Part shown: piece by piece, positions 5,687-5,738 of the stretch
How positions within the stretch are numbered: position 1 is the stretch's first letter
How the letters are laid out: every line of letters begins with the position of its first letter
Position numbers and translations under genes: made by a program
Notes under the pieces: generated by a model
The model's database searches: none
Seen by the model: only the letters and a program-made list of their open reading frames with translations
Told to the model about the DNA's origin: nothing
Source: an uncultured Prevotellaceae bacterium
Lineage (GTDB): Bacteria; Bacteroidota; Bacteroidia; Bacteroidales; Bacteroidaceae
Length of the DNA stretch: 5,738 bases
Assembly: GCA_937891085.1 (NCBI GenBank)
Contig: CALAEY010000046.1
Location: forward strand, 1 to 5,738
Reading direction: 5' to 3'

Positions 5687-5738
5687 ACAATGAAGAGTTT
5701 GATCCTGGCTCAGGATGAACGCTAGCTACAGGCTTAAC
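5687..5738 (+). rRNA. rrs: 16S ribosomal RNA, 5' end (partial)
   Basis: The first 52 bases of the small-subunit rRNA; the gene runs off the right edge. It contains the near-universal AGAGTTTGATCCTGGCTCAG (5694-5713), followed by GATGAACGCTAGCTACAGGC, the form found in Bacteroides and Prevotella. Position 5687 is set as the first base by alignment of TGAAGAG with the E. coli 5' end, which has four bases before the same TGAAG. The window therefore shows the promoter end of an rRNA operon reading right, away from the sppA operon. Confidence 0.97.

Overview
The window looks like chromosomal DNA of a member of the Bacteroidales (Bacteroides/Prevotella type). Three things point there: the 16S rRNA start at the right edge has the Bacteroidales 5' sequence, the promoters fit the Bacteroidetes TTTG / TAnnTTTG pattern rather than the sigma70 -35/-10 pattern, and the proteins (67K-type SppA, an LpxK with a DDAYQH box, a trimeric-type purine nucleoside phosphorylase, ThiL) read like Bacteroidales versions. 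The genus cannot be fixed from this sequence.

Layout. Positions 1-24 are a perfect palindrome, probably the terminator of a gene lying to the left. Positions 25-192 are AT-rich and hold no gene I can support. A stem-loop at 193-230 ends a leftward operon. Positions 248-4942 (minus strand) are a tight four-gene operon, in transcription order sppA, lpxK, purine nucleoside phosphorylase, thiL. Its junctions are 3 bp, a 29 bp overlap, and 5 bp. One good promoter lies just before sppA at about 4972-5004. Positions 5005-5690 hold no convincing intact gene. They contain a pair of palindromic operator-like elements 22 bp apart, a 30-codon reading frame that may be the broken start of a BlaI/MecI-type repressor gene, two tandem rRNA promoters 114 bp apart, and the rRNA leader. 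The first 52 bases of a 16S rRNA gene (plus strand) close the window, so an rRNA operon diverges from the sppA operon.

How the genes relate. SppA is a membrane-anchored serine/lysine protease that clears signal peptides. LpxK is the inner-membrane kinase that completes lipid IVA. The last two genes are soluble metabolic enzymes: purine nucleoside phosphorylysis, and conversion of thiamine monophosphate to thiamine diphosphate. The set mixes envelope upkeep with nucleotide and cofactor metabolism and is not one pathway. The tight spacing nevertheless suggests one transcript with translational coupling.

Most of the window is ordinary housekeeping sequence, and I see no convincing undescribed system. 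The parts most worth a second look are the operator pair with its possible gene remnant upstream of the rRNA promoters, and an Asn-to-Asp change at the purine specificity position of the nucleoside phosphorylase.
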